DNA of 64,000 nucleotides, taken from positions 2,480,001 to 2,544,000 of the forward strand of contig NZ_CP014579.1 in assembly GCF_001634365.1 (NCBI RefSeq). Direction: 5' to 3'. Of the stretch, positions 42,448 to 52,474 are shown in pieces; positions within the stretch are counted from its first letter, which is position 1; each line of letters begins with the position of its first letter. The notes under the pieces are model-generated. The model was not told the DNA's origin. It ran no database searches and worked only from the letters and a program-made list of their open reading frames with translations. The position numbers and the translations under genes are program-made. Source of the DNA: Paraburkholderia phytofirmans OLGA172. Lineage in GTDB: Bacteria; Pseudomonadota; Gammaproteobacteria; Burkholderiales; Burkholderiaceae.

Positions 42448-43914
42448 ATGTCGACAAAACGCGAGTCGAAATCCAAAGCCAGGACGAAAGAAAGCACGGC
42501 GAAAGCAGAAGACAAACGAAAGCCGGCCAGCAAGGCCGCCGCATCCGGCAAAAGGGCCACTGCGCTCGCCAGCGGCTCAAACCAGCCTGCCGGGACTGCC
42601 ACCCCGACAGCGCTCAGTCCGCGGATGCTGGACAAGCCCGTGTTCGCACAACCTCAGCCGACCGCGGACCCCACAGTGTTTCGTGTGCCCCATCCATCGG
42701 ACGATGCGGCCTATCAGGAAATCGACAAGCTCAATGCGGAGCACAAACTGTTTCCGTTGCCGTTTCCCGCGCCGAGGGGCGGCGCGGAGCCCCAGTTCAC
42801 CCTGGCCGATGTCATGGGCGGCAACGCAACCGCCATCGACAGACTCACAGCCGCCGGACAACTGGTATTTCACGCGCTAGGCGATTGCGGCAATACGAAA
42901 GGCCCGGCGACCCAAAACGAAGTGGCCGACAAATTGACCGCCGACTTCAACGAAGCCAACGCCGCCGAAGTGCCGCAGTTCGCGTTGTTGCTCGGCGATG
43001 TCGTCTATAGCTTTGGCGAGGGCCAGTACTATTACGATCAGTTTTACGAACCGTATCGAGACTATCCGGCGCCGATCCTCGCCTGCGCCGGCAATCACGA
43101 CGGAATGGTTTCGCCGGAAGCGCACGCCGCGAGTCTCGCCGCGTTCCTGCGAAATTTTTGCGCGGAGACCTTCGCCGTGACGCCCGAAGCGGGCGGATTG
43201 TCGCGCACCGCGCAAATCCAGCCGGGCGTGTCCTTCACGTTCGATGCGCCGTTCGTGCGCGTACTGGTGATTTACAGCAATACGCTCGAAGATCCCGGTG
43301 TGATTTCAGACCCGAAGATCGGGAGTACTCAGCTCGACTTTCTCGACGCCGCGCTCAAGCGCGTCAAAGCCGAGAAGTTCACCGGCGCACTGCTGATCGC
43401 GGATCATCATCCGCCGTACAGCGCGGGCGGACACGGATCGAGCGTCGATATGCTGGCGCAGATCGACAAAGTCTGCGAAGCCAACGACGTCTGGCCGCAT
43501 GCGTTTCTTTCCGGCCATGCCCACAACTATCAGCGCTTCACGCGCACGCGAAATGCGGACGGCACGCAGATTCCCTACCTCGTCTGCGGCAACGGCGGAC
43601 ACGGTTTGATCAAGCTCGCCGCACAGGGAGCACCTGCCATCCGCGCGCCGCAAATCATGCAGGCAGCGTCGGCCACCGCCGATCAGGTCGTGCTGGAAAA
43701 CTACGATGACACCAACTACGGCTATCTGCGCATAGTCGTCACCGCCGCGCAGTTACGTATCGAGTATCACTCGGCGTCCGACGGCCTCAACACGAAAGCG
43801 CCGAACGATTACGTGACGGTCAACCTCGCCGAGCGCAAAATGGCTCATTTCGTTGCGGCGGACATGGGGCACCCGATGGCGGCGAGAGCGGTGCGTGCTT
43901 TGGTACACCGCTAG
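42448..43914 (+). CDS. Calcineurin-like metallophosphoesterase
   Basis: A 488-residue protein. A Lys/Ala-rich, disordered N-terminal ~60 residues (KAEDKRKPASKAAASGKRAT) precede a metallophosphatase domain with all five motifs: GDCG (LVFHALGDCGNTKG), GDVVY (ALLLGDVVYSFGEG), GNHDG (ILACAGNHDGMVSP), HHPP (GALLIADHHPPYSAG) and GHAHNY (HAFLSGHAHNYQRF). It would bind two metals and hydrolyse phosphomonoesters or diesters. No signal peptide is seen at this start, so location is uncertain. The ATG at 42448 follows AGAGG; the open frame begins 37 codons earlier without a ribosome site. Confidence 0.88.
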   Translation: MSTKRESKSKARTKESTAKAEDKRKPASKAAASGKRATALASGSNQPAGTATPTALSPRMLDKPVFAQPQPTADPTVFRVPHPSDDAAYQEIDKLNAEHKLFPLPFPAPRGGAEPQFTLADVMGGNATAIDRLTAAGQLVFHALGDCGNTKGPATQNEVADKLTADFNEANAAEVPQFALLLGDVVYSFGEGQYYYDQFYEPYRDYPAPILACAGNHDGMVSPEAHAASLAAFLRNFCAETFAVTPEAGGLSRTAQIQPGVSFTFDAPFVRVLVIYSNTLEDPGVISDPKIGSTQLDFLDAALKRVKAEKFTGALLIADHHPPYSAGGHGSSVDMLAQIDKVCEANDVWPHAFLSGHAHNYQRFTRTRNADGTQIPYLVCGNGGHGLIKLAAQGAPAIRAPQIMQAASATADQVVLENYDDTNYGYLRIVVTAAQLRIEYHSASDGLNTKAPNDYVTVNLAERKMAHFVAADMGHPMAARAVRALVHR

Positions 43915-44241
43915 CGGCGGGACTTCGCGATTAAAAACCCAACAATGCATGCCACGATCGGCAGGCATTTGGACGCATGTGCACGTTAGCAGTCTGTATC
44001 TGCAAAACAGGACCCAAAGGCCCCGCCGGTAACGGCAGGGGCCTGGCCTTTGGTTTTGTGGGTGCCGCCGTCCACCGGCTCGAGGCGTCTGCTGATCAGC
44101 CAAGCCAGCTCCGAGGCGCCCGGCATGCCGTGTTGCGCAGCTGCTTGATGTGGCTTAAATGCGGATTGCTCAAGCACGGACTGCTGAAACGCGGGCTGCC
44201 TGAACGCGTGCCTCATACCGGCGCGGCATGGACTGCGCCAA
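43915..44241. other. Intergenic region with hairpin after the phosphoesterase
   Basis: 327 bp. AGGCCCCGCCG-GTAA-CGGCAGGGGCCT at 44018-44044, an 11-bp stem with one bulge and a tetraloop, is followed by GGCCTTTGGTTTTG and probably terminates the phosphoesterase transcript on the plus strand. Open frames in the rest are unconvincing. Confidence 0.5.
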
Positions 44242-44814
44242 TTATTGCGGTGTCACCTGCACGGCCGCTGCCGAAACGAATACCGCGTGGATCGTATCGC
44301 CGACCTTGACGCCCTTCAGATCCACGTCCGGTCCGACTGCGAGCGTTTGCGTCTGATACGCACCGCGCAGCGTGACGAGGCGCTTCTTGTGATCGATCTT
44401 CTGCACGGTGGCGAGCACTTCGATCTGACGCGCGGATTCAAAGCCACCCGAAGCCGGGGCATACACCTGCGTATCGACACGTTCACGAATGCCCTTGTCT
44501 GCGCCGGTGACCTTGTCGGCCTTCACCAGCAACGCATTCTTGTACAGCACGTCCACCCGATCGCCGACCTTGAGTTGATCGAAGCTGGCCACCTGCTGGC
44601 TCACCAGCACGACCACCGCATTGCCGCCCGGCCCTTTGAGCGTGAGCGTGCGGCTGCCCGGATCGATACCGACGATCTGCGCCTTCACATGCACCGGCTG
44701 CACCGAACTGACGATGCCTTGCGCGGCACTGGCCATTGCATCTTGCGCCCACGCCGGTTGCGCCGCGGCGAAAGCCGCTACCATCAACGCTGCTCCAATC
44801 GTCGCTGCCTTCAT
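44242..44814 (-). CDS. Hypothetical periplasmic beta-rich protein
   Basis: A 190-residue protein with a signal peptide (MKAATIGAALMVAAFAAAQP, cleavage near AWAQDA). The mature part has two similar halves: VHVKAQIVGIDPGSRTLTLK...VGDRVDVLYKNALLV and EVLATVQKIDHKKRLVTLRG...VGDTIHAVFVSAAAV. Each is an OB-like beta module of the form V-x-x-I-D-x-x-x-R-x-x-T-L-x-G, then V-G-D. It may be an internal duplication; the function is unknown. GAGGAG precedes ATG. It is probably monocistronic. Confidence 0.7.
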   Translation of the reverse strand: MKAATIGAALMVAAFAAAQPAWAQDAMASAAQGIVSSVQPVHVKAQIVGIDPGSRTLTLKGPGGNAVVVLVSQQVASFDQLKVGDRVDVLYKNALLVKADKVTGADKGIRERVDTQVYAPASGGFESARQIEVLATVQKIDHKKRLVTLRGAYQTQTLAVGPDVDLKGVKVGDTIHAVFVSAAAVQVTPQ

Positions 44815-45248
44815 TTACGCTCTCCTCGAGAAATTGTTCGATCTGGCGTTACGGCGATCTGAAACCGCAGAATGCCGATTAACGCCACGAATGCATACAG
44901 CTTCAGGGTGACCATTACTAAATGGGTACGGCGCAACGATTGTACATGCCTTACAAGAAGCTACGATTGTTTATATTGCGATTTTAAAATCAGTGGGCGG
45001 CATGATGCAAAATGCCGCCACACGGCGTCGCAGCGGCATCTTGCCGGTTGACAACACTGCTTTAATCTTGCGGACCATCCATATAAAGCGACAATATTTT
45101 ATATGCATACAGCATTAAACTCATACTGCATGACTGCCAGACGGCTCATTATTATTTTTATCGACGGCATTCGCCGCGATGCAATCAAAAGCCGTCATTA
45201 GCATGGATTGAACATCAATTGAATAGCCGGTTAATCCATGCGCGGCAC
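44815..45248. other. AT-rich intergenic region
   Basis: ~430 bp with no gene. The stretch 44940-45200 is markedly AT-rich (e.g. ACAATATTTTATATGCATAC) compared with the rest of the window. It contains the upstream region of the periplasmic protein gene. No mobile-element signature was recognised. Confidence 0.4.
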
Positions 45249-45287
45249 CAAATAAAACAGCCCCGTCGCCTGAGCGAAGGGGCTGTT
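45249..45287 (-). terminator. Rho-independent terminator of pcaF
   Basis: AACAGCCCC and GGGGCTGTT (45256-45287), with an inner TCGC-CTGA-GCGA helix, form a stable stem. On the minus strand it is followed by TTTTATTT. It lies ~80 bp after the pcaF stop. Confidence 0.8.
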
Positions 45288-45369
45288 CATGATACGGCCA
45301 GAGGAGCGCCAGGCGCGTCGCCTCAACGCTAACGACGCTGCAGCGCTTCCCTGCCCAGGCTCCAGACCA

Positions 45370-46572
<1,203 letters not shown>

Positions 46573-47035
46573 GTGATGTCTCCAGTTGGTGTGCTACGTG
46601 CGCTGCGCGGCTAGCGGATATCCGCTAGCCGCGCGGGCCGCTTGCAGCCTGGCGCGAGCCGGCTGCTCCACAGCATCGACCCGGCTAGTGCAATGGGAAA
46701 CGGCCGCATAGCAGCCGTTACTTCAGATCAGCTTAGCGCAGGATGGTGAGCGAGGGGCCTGAAATTGCGGCCATTTGTTCTATATACGAACATGCGGTCA
46801 TGTATCGAACAACTAGGCTCAATAATAGGCGCGCGCCCGAAACCATGTCAAGCAAAGCCCGTCCCGAATCAGGGAATACGCGCAGGCTGGCGGCCTTGTT
46901 GCAATGGCTATGCAAAGGGTCTGAAGATTGACGCGCTCGTGCCGGCAAACGTGCTTCCGCGCCTGCCGGCATGAGGCTTTGGAGCGTTCTGCTGTGCTCG
47001 GTGTCCTTGAAACACCAGCCCCGACCTGCGCGCAA
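46573..47035. other. Intergenic region upstream of pcaF
   Basis: 463 bp holding the pcaF leader and the 3' flank of the denD remnant. Apart from the palindrome listed separately, I see no gene or clear promoter. Confidence 0.4.
46605..46634. promoter_or_regulatory. Perfect 30-bp palindrome upstream of pcaF
   Basis: Fifteen-base arms GCGCGGCTAGCGGAT and its exact complement meet at GATATC without a loop. It ends 33 bp before the pcaF start codon. It could be a regulator-binding site, a leader hairpin, or the terminator of the genes upstream; its position near the start favours a role in pcaF expression. Confidence 0.5.
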
Positions 47036-47443
47036 TCAGCTGATCGGAATCTGTTCGTCGGCGATATAGCCCCGAATCACATCGGCGAAGCTGCGGTCGC
47101 CGCTCAGCCCGAGCCGTTCGGCACGCGCGGAATCCCACTGCCCCGGCCAACTGCCGACAATCTTCTCCACCCGCGCATCCGGCGCCCATACGATTCGCTT
47201 CACGGCCTCTTCGCCCGCCACCTCGCGCAACGCCGCCACCATCTCGTCGACGCTCACCGAAATCCCCGGCAGATTCAGCACGCGGCTGTCGCCGAAATCG
47301 CTTCCGTGCACCACGTCGAGCAGCACCAGTTCGGTAATCGCTTGCGGCTTGCCATGCTCGTCCTTCACGGCACCGCGTGCCAATAGTTCGCGCGCGAGAC
47401 GCTGGCCGAGAAAACCCGCACCGCCGGTAACCAGTACTTTCAT
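47036..47443 (-). pseudogene. denD: denD-like NAD-dependent sugar-acid epimerase/dehydrogenase with large internal deletion
   Basis: The 135-residue ORF has the Rossmann start MKVLVTGGAGFLGQRLAREL and then, at about residue 50, runs from VLLDVVHGSDFGD into SRVLNLPGISVSVDEMVAAL and KIVGSWPGQWDSARAERLGL. In D-erythronate dehydrogenase (DenD, ~320 residues) these blocks are separated by ~190 residues that contain the catalytic Tyr-x-x-x-Lys. The deletion is in frame, but the product lacks the active site. It is last in the broken C4 acid-sugar operon. Confidence 0.8.
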
Positions 47444-47468
47444 GATGTGCTTTGTCCTTGCTTTGCCC

Positions 47469-48284
47469 TTATTGGCCGGTGGCGTTCAGATACGGTTTGA
47501 GCCAGCCGAGCCCTGCCGATGTGCCGGCTCGCGGCCGGTATTCGCAACCGATGTAGCCGTCATAGCCCAGCGTGTCGATCAGCTCGAACAGGTACGGATA
47601 ATTCAGCTCGCCGATATCGGGCTCGTGGCGTTCCGGCACACCCGCAACCTGAATGTGGCCGATGCCTGCCATATCGCGTTTGAGCTTCACTGCCAGATCG
47701 CCTTCGACGATCTGGCAGTGATAGCAGTCGAACTGCACCTTGAGATTCGGCGCGCCCACTTCCGCGCAAATCGCCTGCGCGTCGTCCTGGCGGTTCAGAA
47801 AGAAGCCCGGCATATCGCGCGTATTGATCGGCTCGATCACGACGGTGAGGCCCTCCTCTTGCGCGGCCTTGGCGGCATAGGCGAGATTCTTCAGATACAC
47901 CTCGCGATGCTTCGCCCGCGGCTGATCCGCGCCGATCAAGCCGGCCATGACATGCAGCTTGCGATTGCCGAGCACGCGCGTGTAATCGAGTGCGGTCTCG
48001 ATGCTGCGGCGAAATTCGTCTTCGCGGCCCGGCAGCGAAGCAATGCCGCGTTCGCCCGCGGCCCAGTCGCCAGGTGGCGCGTTGTAGAGCGCCTGGGTCA
48101 GCGCGTTGTAGAGCGCCTGGGTCAGCGCGTTGTCGTCGAGCCGCGCCTTGATATCCGCAGCGGGAAAATCGTACGGAAACAGAAACTCGACCGCCTTGAA
48201 GCCGTCTTTTGCGGCAGCGGCAAAACGGTCGAGGAAAGCGTGCTCGTTGTACATCATGGTCAGGTTAGCGGCGAAGCGAGGCAT
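47469..48284 (-). CDS. otnI: 2-oxo-tetronate isomerase / hydroxypyruvate isomerase family (OtnI)
   Basis: A 271-residue TIM-barrel isomerase of the Hyi/OtnI family, which interconverts 2-oxo- and 3-oxo-tetronate 4-phosphate precursors in threonate/erythronate use. [20 protein letters not shown] is the standard start. Metal ligands are in [20 protein letters not shown] (Glu), [20 protein letters not shown] (Asp, His) and [20 protein letters not shown] (Glu). AAGGAG precedes ATG. Residues ~55-70 contain a tandem ALTQALYN duplicate from a 24-bp repeat, near the family's L-x-x-F/Y-N-A-P-P-G-D-W site. It is the only full-length gene left in its operon. Confidence 0.85.
   Translation of the reverse strand: MPRFAANLTMMYNEHAFLDRFAAAAKDGFKAVEFLFPYDFPAADIKARLDDNALTQALYNALTQALYNAPPGDWAAGERGIASLPGREDEFRRSIETALDYTRVLGNRKLHVMAGLIGADQPRAKHREVYLKNLAYAAKAAQEEGLTVVIEPINTRDMPGFFLNRQDDAQAICAEVGAPNLKVQFDCYHCQIVEGDLAVKLKRDMAGIGHIQVAGVPERHEPDIGELNYPYLFELIDTLGYDGYIGCEYRPRAGTSAGLGWLKPYLNATGQ
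48077..48133. repeat. 24-bp tandem duplication inside otnI
   Basis: Two exact copies of a 24-bp unit (beginning GCGCGTTGTAGAGCGCC at 48077 and 48101) are followed by a partial third copy, GCGCGTTGT. It adds eight residues in frame. Probably a recent slippage event. Confidence 0.9.
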
Positions 48285-48299
48285 GACGGCAACTCCTTG

Positions 48300-49117
48300 G
48301 AAACGGTTTGGTTCAGCCCGGAAGATCGTTGCGGTGGCGGGCACGCCCGGATCGATCTGCGCGCCGATCCGCAACCTGCGCACGTCGAGCGCCTGCGCCA
48401 CGGCGGAAAGTTGCCGGGCAGGCCTAGCGCAACCCCAGAGCCGCCCGTGATCAGCGTAAGGTCGGCACACGCCTCGCCGAGTACGTAGAGGTCCGCGTCC
48501 GATACGGCATCGGCGATCGCCATTCGCACGCCGTCGCCGCGCAGCGCATCGAACGATTCGCGCAGGGTCGACACGCCCTTCGCCACTGTGTCGTAACGCA
48601 CGAGGCCAACTTTCGATCCGGTCTGCCGCTGGAGCACGCGCACGAGGTTCGCATCGCGCATCGGCGTCAGCGGATGGTTTTCCATGCCCGATTCGTTCAG
48701 CAACGTATCGCCGACGAACAGATAACCGCGATAGATCGTGCGGCCGTTCTCAGAAAACGCCGGGCAGGCAATCGTGAAAGCCATTGCGCCAACCTCGGCG
48801 GACAAGGCATCGAGCAAGGCATCCGTGACCGGGCCGATGTTGCCGGCGTCGGTCGAATCGAACGTCGAACAGTATTTGAAAAAGAACTGACGGCATCCTT
48901 GCGCGCGCAACCAGTTGAGTGCGGCAAGCGATTGCGCGACCGCATCGGCGGCGGGAATCGTGCGCGATTTCAGCGCGACGACTAACGCGTCGGCTTCGAC
49001 GGCATCGTCCTCGCCGCCGTACCCTGCGGCCGACGCCATCATGAACATCTGATGCGCCGCCGCCGACAAGGGCAAGGTAGCACCGTTTCGGTTTGAGCGG
49101 CGTTCACGACTGGACAT
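48300..49117 (-). pseudogene. otnK: Deletion fusion of ltnD C-terminus to a broken 3-oxo-tetronate kinase gene (otnK)
   Basis: The frame starts MSSRERRSNRN then TLPLSAAAHQMFMMASAAGY and GGEDDA, which looks like the extreme C-terminus of an LtnD-type 3-hydroxyacid dehydrogenase. It passes directly into VEADALVVALKSRTIPAADA and KYCSTFDSTDAGNIGPVTDA, unmistakable OtnK (DUF1537 kinase) sequence, but without the kinase N-terminal A-D-D-F-T-G block. The kinase breaks off after [15 protein letters not shown] (near 48405); its very C-terminus ([20 protein letters not shown]) resumes in another frame. At least two deletions have removed most of ltnD, the kinase N-terminus and a C-terminal ~150 residues. 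Confidence 0.75.
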
Positions 49118-49195
49118 GCCTGACCTCTACATTGATTAGCCGCAAGCGCCCCGATGGAGCCCAACCCGGCCCAACCCGGGCCGGCTCGATTCAGT

Positions 49196-49900
49196 TCAGC
49201 AAATACCCGCTTCCGCGAGCCGCCGTGCCGCGTTGTTCATATGGGTGCTCGCCGCGTTACGCGCCGCCAGCGGATCGCCCGCCCGGATCGCCGCGACGAT
49301 GGCCGCATGTTCTTTGCGCACCTGGCGTGAGAAGTCATCGCGCAACGCTTCGTTGCGGCGGGTGACCACGGTGCCGGCTTCGAGGTACTGATTCAGGAAG
49401 CTAAGCGTCTTGAGAAAATAGGGATTGCCGGTGGCCACGGCAATGGCGCGGTGGAAAGCGACGTCTTCGGCGACGCCGTTCTCGCCTTCGGCCACCGCTT
49501 CGTCAATTCTGGCGAGGGCGGCGTCAATCGACATCATGTCCGTTTCGCTGCGGCGCATGGCGGCTTCCGAGGCAACTTCCGCCTCGATCGCCCGCCGCAG
49601 CGCGAGGATTTGCAGCACCGAGCCCGTTTCAACCGCTTCCGCGTAGTCGATCCGCAGCGGCCGGATCGCGCCGTGCGCGGCGATGAACACACCGCTGCCC
49701 TGGCGCGGCTCGACCACGCCTTCGTTCTTCAGCCGGGAAATCGCCTCGCGGATCACCGTGCGGCTCACGCCGAACTGCTGCGCCAGCACCGCCTCGGTCG
49801 GCAGTTTGCCGCCGCGGGCAAAGGTGCCTTTGTCGATCTGCTTGAGCAACTGCTGCGCAACGGTATCGCTCAGCGCGCGGGCAGGAATCTTCTCGAACAT
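49196..49900 (-). CDS. FadR-type GntR regulator (FCD domain) of the broken C4 acid-sugar operon
   Basis: A 234-residue GntR/FCD transcription factor. The winged HTH is LPTEAVLAQQFGVSRTVIRE, then AISRLKNEGVVEPRQGSGVF, and the all-helical FCD ligand domain is LALRRAIEAEVASEAAMRRS to EHAAIVAAIRAGDPLAARNA, with metal-binding Asp/His positions (EDVAFHRAIAVATGN). GAGG precedes the ATG at 49900; the frame is open 20 codons upstream. Regulators of this type sit upstream of ltnD-otnK-otnI-denD and sense the sugar acid. It appears intact although its target genes are mostly destroyed. Confidence 0.85.
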   Translation of the reverse strand: MFEKIPARALSDTVAQQLLKQIDKGTFARGGKLPTEAVLAQQFGVSRTVIREAISRLKNEGVVEPRQGSGVFIAAHGAIRPLRIDYAEAVETGSVLQILALRRAIEAEVASEAAMRRSETDMMSIDAALARIDEAVAEGENGVAEDVAFHRAIAVATGNPYFLKTLSFLNQYLEAGTVVTRRNEALRDDFSRQVRKEHAAIVAAIRAGDPLAARNAASTHMNNAARRLAEAGIC

Positions 49901-50104
49901 GGGTGCCTCGATGCATGTTGTCGGGTCATCATACAAATTTGAGACCGCGGAGGCATCCATGCAAACCCTGAGTTCTTTTTGGCAAAAGCGGCCAAAGTTG
50001 GCGAAACAGAAGGCTTAAGCTATCGTCACGCCTTTGCCCAGCATTGCGCCGGCTGAACCGTGCCGGCGCTGTGCGCCCCTCTTCGAACGCATCTTTCAAG
50101 GTCC

Positions 50105-50929
50105 ATGAGCAAAGCCCTGCCGCCGTCTTCTGCCGATCCTGTCAGCGCCGAACCGGCCGCGGACAAACCGGGCGACTCATATGTGCAGTCGTTCGCACGA
50201 GGCCTCTCGGTGATCCGCGCGTTCAGTGCAGACCGCCCCGAACAGACGCTCACCGACGTCGCGGCCGCCACCGGCCTGACACGCGCCGGCGCACGCCGCA
50301 TCCTGCTGACCCTGCAGACGCTCGGCTACGTGGAGGCCGAAGGCCGGCTTTTCCGCCTCACGCCGAAGATTCTCGACCTCGGTTTCGCGTACCTGACCTC
50401 GATGCCGTTCTGGAATCTCGCCGAACCTGTGATGGAAAGTCTGTCGGCGCAGGTTCACGAGAGTTGCTCGGCGGCCGTGCTCGACCGCACCGAGATCGTC
50501 TACGTGCTGCGCGTGCCGACTCACAAGATCATGACCATCAACCTGTCGATCGGCAGCCGCTTGCCGGCGTATTGCACGTCGATGGGCCGCGTGCTGCTGG
50601 CCGCGCTCGACGACGAAACGCTCGAAGCGACGCTGGGTTCGTCGCCGCTCTACGCGCACACGCCGCGCACGGTGACCGACAAGGAGGAGTTGAAAAAGCT
50701 GATCGCGCAGGTGCGCCAGCAAGGTTGGGCAATCGTCGATCAGGAGCTGGAAGGCGGTCTGATCTCATTGTCCGCGCCGATTCGCAACCGCCAGGGGCGC
50801 GTGATCGCGGCGATGAATATCAGCGGCAACGCTCAGCGCAATTCGGCCAGGCAGATGGTGAAAGCGTTTCTGGAGCCCCTGCAGCAGGCCGCGCAGGCTG
50901 TCTCGGAGATGGTCGCGCGGCGCGGTTGA
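50105..50929 (+). CDS. IclR-family regulator, PcaR/PcaU-like
   Basis: A 274-residue IclR-type transcription factor. The N-terminal HTH is VQSFARGLSVIRAFSADRPE, then LTDVAAATGLTRAGARRILL, and the effector domain has LSAQVHESCSAAVLDRTEIV, LPAYCTSMGRVLLAALDDE and GWAIVDQELEGGLISLSAPI. The pattern is that of PcaR/PcaU/PobR, which respond to protocatechuate, 3-oxoadipate or 4-hydroxybenzoate. pcaF lies 4 kb away and could be a target, but the linkage is not close. The ATG at 50105 follows AAGG; the frame begins 15 codons earlier. Confidence 0.85.
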   Translation: MSKALPPSSADPVSAEPAADKPGDSYVQSFARGLSVIRAFSADRPEQTLTDVAAATGLTRAGARRILLTLQTLGYVEAEGRLFRLTPKILDLGFAYLTSMPFWNLAEPVMESLSAQVHESCSAAVLDRTEIVYVLRVPTHKIMTINLSIGSRLPAYCTSMGRVLLAALDDETLEATLGSSPLYAHTPRTVTDKEELKKLIAQVRQQGWAIVDQELEGGLISLSAPIRNRQGRVIAAMNISGNAQRNSARQMVKAFLEPLQQAAQAVSEMVARRG

Positions 50930-51014
50930 GACGCGGTGAAACCGGAAAATTCGAGCCAGTTGCCGATCATCGTCGCGGCAATCGCGCCGCGACGGACGGC
51001 GCGCCTCAGACCCC

Positions 51015-52205
51015 TCATTGCCCCAGATACCGCTCCACCAGCCGCGCCCAGAATGCCGCCCCGACCGGCAGATTGCGATCGTTGAAGTCGTAATGGGGGT
51101 TGTGCACCATGCAGCCGTCTTCGCCCGCGCCGTTACCGATCCGCAGGAACGTGCCGGGCCGTTTCTGCAGCATGAAGGCGAAGTCTTCGCTGCCCATCAG
51201 CATATCGGTCTGCTCGACCACGTTGTCGTCGCCGACCAGTTCGCGCGCCACCTGCACCGCGAAATCCGTTTCGGCATCCGAATTGATCACCACCGGATAG
51301 CCTTCGATGTACTCCACCACCGCCTTGCCGCCATAGCTCGCGGCCTGGCTTTCGGCGAGTTCGGTGATGCGCTTTTTCAGCAATGCGCGCACTTCGGGGC
51401 TGAACGAACGCACGCTCAATTCCAGCCTCGCGCTGCTGGAAATCACATTGTTCGCGGTGCCCGCATGCATCGAGCCGACCGTCACCACCGCCGGCTGAGA
51501 CGGATCGACGTTACGCGCGACGACCGTCTGCAAAGCCATCACGATGCTCGCCGCCACCACCACCGGATCGACCGTCAGATGCGGACGCGCCGCATGACCG
51601 CCGACGCCTTCGATCGTGATGATCGCCTTGTCGCCCGCCGACATGAACGGCCCCTTGCGGAACAACATCACCCCCGGTTCCTCGCCCGGATGGTTGTGCA
51701 GGCCGAACACCGCGTCGCACGGGAAGCGCTCGAACAGGCCGTCGTCGATCATCTTCAAGGCACCGCTGTCGATGCCGCTTTCTTCGGCCGGCTGGAAGTA
51801 CAGAAGCACAGTGCCCGAGAAATTGCGCGTGGCGGCAAGGCGCTGCGCGGCGCCGAGCAGCATCGTCGTGTGGCCGTCGTGGCCGCATGCGTGCATCTTG
51901 CCGTGGCTGCCGCTCGCATAAGGCAGACCGGTCTGCTCGATGATCGGCAGCGCATCCATGTCAGCGCGAATGCCGATGCTGCGCGTGCCGCTGCCCACCT
52001 TGAGCGTGCCCACCACACCCGTTCGACCGACGCCGCGCGTGACCTGCCAGCCCCATTGTTCGAGCTTCTCAGCCACCAGTGCGCCGGTTTGCACTTCCTC
52101 GTAGGCCAGTTCCGGGTGGTGATGGATGTGATGGCGGATCTCGCGCAGGCTTTCGGCGGCAGGCACCAGGTCGGACACTTCAGTAAAACGCGCGGCTTCG
52201 CTCAT
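51015..52205 (-). CDS. M20-family amidohydrolase (hippurate hydrolase/HipO-like)
   Basis: A 396-residue metal-dependent amidohydrolase that removes acyl groups from N-acyl amino acids or opens amide bonds. It has LREIRHHIHHHPELAYEEVQ at the N-terminus, the metal motif MHACGHDGHTTMLLGAAQRL, the catalytic Glu in LYFQPAEESGIDSGALKMID, and HAARPHLTVDPVVVAASIVM in the lid domain. The final ligand is in MGSEDFAFMLQKRPGTFLRI. It is convergent with the IclR gene, to which it may be linked. A long hexamer microsatellite lies ~200 bp upstream. Confidence 0.92.
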   Translation of the reverse strand: MSEAARFTEVSDLVPAAESLREIRHHIHHHPELAYEEVQTGALVAEKLEQWGWQVTRGVGRTGVVGTLKVGSGTRSIGIRADMDALPIIEQTGLPYASGSHGKMHACGHDGHTTMLLGAAQRLAATRNFSGTVLLYFQPAEESGIDSGALKMIDDGLFERFPCDAVFGLHNHPGEEPGVMLFRKGPFMSAGDKAIITIEGVGGHAARPHLTVDPVVVAASIVMALQTVVARNVDPSQPAVVTVGSMHAGTANNVISSSARLELSVRSFSPEVRALLKKRITELAESQAASYGGKAVVEYIEGYPVVINSDAETDFAVQVARELVGDDNVVEQTDMLMGSEDFAFMLQKRPGTFLRIGNGAGEDGCMVHNPHYDFNDRNLPVGAAFWARLVERYLGQ

Positions 52206-52400
52206 CTATCGCTCCATGGAATTCACGCCGCTTAACGCGGCAAACAGGCAAGCACTATAACCACGCCGCGTTGTCGTGTCGCGCAAATTGAAGAAGCGCT
52301 GCCGAATTACGATCCCAGCATCATTTCGCGGCCTGAGTTGCTGCCGACACCGGCGGTGTTGCAGTTCGTGTCGTGCTTGCAGGAAACGACCAGCGAGCGG

Positions 52401-52463
52401 CGGTGGCGGTGGCGGTGGCGGTGGCGGTGGCGGTGGCGGTGGCGGTGGCGGTGGCGGTGGCGG
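52401..52463. repeat. Hexanucleotide microsatellite (CGGTGG)x10.5
   Basis: Sixty-three bases of perfect CGGTGG repeats lie between the 3' end of phnN and the start of the amidohydrolase gene (both minus strand), so in the latter's upstream region. Copy number is expected to vary by slippage, which could alter spacing of promoter elements. A related hexamer array lies in coding DNA at 42.0 kb. Confidence 0.9.
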
Positions 52464-52474
52464 AGTAGTCGAGC

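Noticed and set aside
43977..44309. Open frame of 110 codons after the metallophosphoesterase
   Set aside because: It runs through a terminator-like hairpin and into the antisense of a convincing secreted protein gene; no conserved sequence.
50044..51093. 349-codon frame overlapping the IclR regulator
   Set aside because: It is an Arg-rich alternative frame of the IclR gene, whose HTH and effector domain are clear in the other frame.
52401..52463. CGGTGG array considered as a CRISPR or coding repeat
   Set aside because: There are no spacers, the unit is only 6 bp, and the frames through it (poly Gly-Gly, Arg-Trp or Ala-Thr) belong to no supported gene.
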